A stretch of 6,230 nucleotides of DNA from positions 1-6,230 of the forward strand of contig JAWXTP010000155.1 of NCBI GenBank assembly GCA_044433415.1, read 5' to 3'. The notes beneath the pieces were generated by a model, which saw only the letters and a program-made list of their open reading frames with translations, ran no database searches and was not told the DNA's origin. Positions 5,466 through 6,230 of the stretch are shown one piece after another; the first letter of the stretch is position 1, and each line of letters begins with the position of its first letter. Source of the stretch: JAWXTP01 sp044433415. GTDB lineage: Bacteria > Bacteroidota > Bacteroidia > Bacteroidales > Rikenellaceae. A program made the translations under genes and the position numbers.

Positions 5466-5606
5466 AGTATACCACATTCGGGGGAATAGTTGTATACTTT
5501 TCAATATATTTTGTAGGTTAATCCTACGAAAGTCTCGGGGAATAAACATGAGATATACTGTGAGGGTAGATCTTAGGTATCACAAAATGTAATAAAATAA
5601 GGGGAA
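5466..5606 (+). repeat. Three G-rich motifs complementary to the TTCCCCG loops, two in hairpin loops
   Basis: Motif 1, CGGGGGAA (5479-5486), lies in the loop of a 10-bp stem with one mismatch: AGTATACCAC (5466-5475) with GTTGTATACT (5489-5498). Motif 2, CGGGGAA (5536-5542), is the exact complement of TTCCCCG and lies at the loop side of a short stem TCTCG (5533-5537) with TGAGA (5549-5553). Motif 3, AAGGGGAAA (5599-5607), has no strong local stem. Between motifs 1 and 2 is a 9-bp hairpin, TTTTGTAGG (5509-5517) with CCTACGAAA (5523-5531). Motifs 1 and 2 share GGGGAATA followed by a TATACT. The spacing is about 57 and 65 bases. Confidence 0.6.
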
Positions 5607-5643
5607 ATACAAGAGTAATCTTAGTTAGAGTTCATGCATGTGT

Positions 5644-5665
5644 GTGCACTGTACCAGCAGTGTAT
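5644..5665 (+). repeat. Small hairpin
   Basis: CACTG (5647-5651) and CAGTG (5658-5662) pair around loop TACCAG. G-T, T-A and G-T pairs extend it to 5644-5665. It stands alone and has no T-run. Confidence 0.4.
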
Positions 5666-5692
5666 TCAAGTTTGATGTTTTGAAGTCTTTCT

Positions 5693-5751
5693 AAGGAGTT
5701 TTGAGATGCACGTTAAAAATGCATTTTTGGGATTTTTATGCTAAAAATCCT
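5693..5751 (+). promoter_or_regulatory. Possible leader peptide with overlapping hairpins
   Basis: AAGGAG (5693-5698) sits seven bases before an ATG at 5706 that opens a 12-codon frame, MHVKNAFLGFLC, ending at TAA 5742-5744. The frame overlaps a 14-base perfect palindrome (AAAAATGCATTTTT, 5715-5728) and an 8-bp hairpin, GGATTTTT (5730-5737) with AAAAATCC (5743-5750), loop ATGCT. A strong ribosome site before a tiny frame inside hairpins resembles a translated leader, but there is no T-run and Shine-Dalgarno sites matter little in this phylum. Confidence 0.22.
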
Positions 5752-5782
5752 ATAATGAATAATATTAATTAAATAGAGGATT

Positions 5783-5805
5783 TAAAAACCTTAAACCAGT
5801 TTTTA
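5783..5805 (+). repeat. Short AT-rich hairpin
   Basis: TAAAAAC (5783-5789) and GTTTTTA (5799-5805) pair around CTTAAACCA. GAG (5776-5778) and CTC (5809-5811) could close it further. The evidence is modest because of the low-complexity sequence. Confidence 0.35.
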
Positions 5806-5811
5806 GAACTC

Positions 5812-6073
5812 ACCTTAATAGAAATTAAAAGAAGAAAACCGAATTTGCCGATGAAGTAAAAAAGATTAATTAAGGAAAAAATTATGTGAAATAAGATTTT
5901 GCATTATAACAAGGAAGTTTTTGAATGAACAAAACCAATTATTCGAATCCCCTTAAAACAATTAAACCAACCAAATAAAGTAGCGTAAAACAACTATTGC
6001 CATATTTTTAACACCACTCTTAAAAATACACCAATAATTATTTTGCCTTACTAAACCAAAAACCTTTAAATTT
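5812..6073 (+). other. AT-rich leader region upstream of the last gene
   Basis: About 260 bases without a gene or a strong hairpin. I looked for the Bacteroidota promoter TAnnTTTG and found only near misses (for example AATTATTTTG near 6045-6054). TCCCCTTA at 5948-5955 is the exact complement of TAAGGGGA at 5598-5605, inside the third G-rich motif, and might pair with it in a long transcript. The last bases before the start codon (ACCTTTAAATTT) are an A/T-rich leader typical of this phylum. Confidence 0.45.
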
Positions 6074-6230
6074 ATGAGTAATAATTACTTGACTAACAGG
6101 AGGGATTTAATTAAAAAATCCTTCGCATGTGCGCTAGTGATAGGTATGTCAGCGTTTACGGTGACTCCATCATACGCAAATGATGCTTATACAAAGGTAT
6201 CAAACGAAAATGAAGCAGATCAGTCTTTTA
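6074..6230 (+). CDS. Start of an exported protein, possibly a second SusC-like receptor (3'-truncated by window edge)
   Basis: The first 52 codons of a protein with a clear Sec signal peptide: basic NRRDLIKKS, a hydrophobic core FACALVIGMSAFTV, and a cleavage site after PSYA, giving a mature start NDAYTKVSNENEADQSF. I chose ATG 6074 because its AT-rich leader fits Bacteroidota. TTG 6089 in the same frame, or even ATT 6110 six bases after an AGGAGG (6098-6103), would still leave a usable signal peptide. No lipobox is present, so it is probably periplasmic or outer-membrane. Its place after a SusCD pair, and a polar linker before what could be a carboxypeptidase-like domain, suggest another SusC-like receptor, but no diagnostic motif is inside the window. 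Export is well supported; the family is a guess. Confidence 0.75.
   Translation, partial: MSNNYLTNRRDLIKKSFACALVIGMSAFTVTPSYANDAYTKVSNENEADQSF

Overview
The window reads as Bacteroidota DNA, most likely order Bacteroidales. It carries a SusC/RagA-type outer-membrane receptor followed 11 bases later by a SusD/RagB-type surface lipoprotein. This pair is diagnostic of the phylum and marks a glycan (or other oligomer) uptake locus. The DNA is AT-rich, and the start codons sit in AT-rich leaders without a clear Shine-Dalgarno sequence, which is usual for the phylum. Genus and substrate cannot be read from this window.

Layout. Bases 1-1790 are the C-terminal part of the SusC-like receptor, whose N-terminus lies outside the window. 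Bases 1802-3862 are a complete SusD-like lipoprotein of 686 residues. Together they form a transporter: the lipoprotein is a lid that captures substrate over the TonB-dependent barrel. A 165-base tail leads to a strong intrinsic terminator (4028-4062). A large imperfect palindrome built of GGGTC decamers follows (4075-4237), then a possible minus-strand gene remnant (4246-4398).

Bases 4399-6073 contain no convincing gene but are not featureless. From 4537 to about 5620 the + strand is dense in perfect or once-bulged hairpins. The core is four tandem units with a period of 106-112 bases. Each carries a hairpin fitting GRART-TTCCCCG-AYTYC. The seven-base loop is invariant, while the stem bases change in compensating pairs. 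Downstream, two further hairpins expose CGGGG(G)AA, the complement of that loop. A perfect TAnnTTTG promoter element precedes the first unit. I read this as a candidate undescribed structured RNA (or folded-DNA regulatory array) with possible loop-loop pairing. It is the main discovery of the window. Function is unknown, and transcription is inferred.

Bases 6074-6230 begin another exported protein with a clear signal peptide. Its position suggests a second SusC-like receptor, but the diagnostic domains lie beyond the window. The hairpin array therefore sits between an uptake operon and the next exported-protein gene, where a regulatory RNA or a leader controlling the downstream gene would be plausible.
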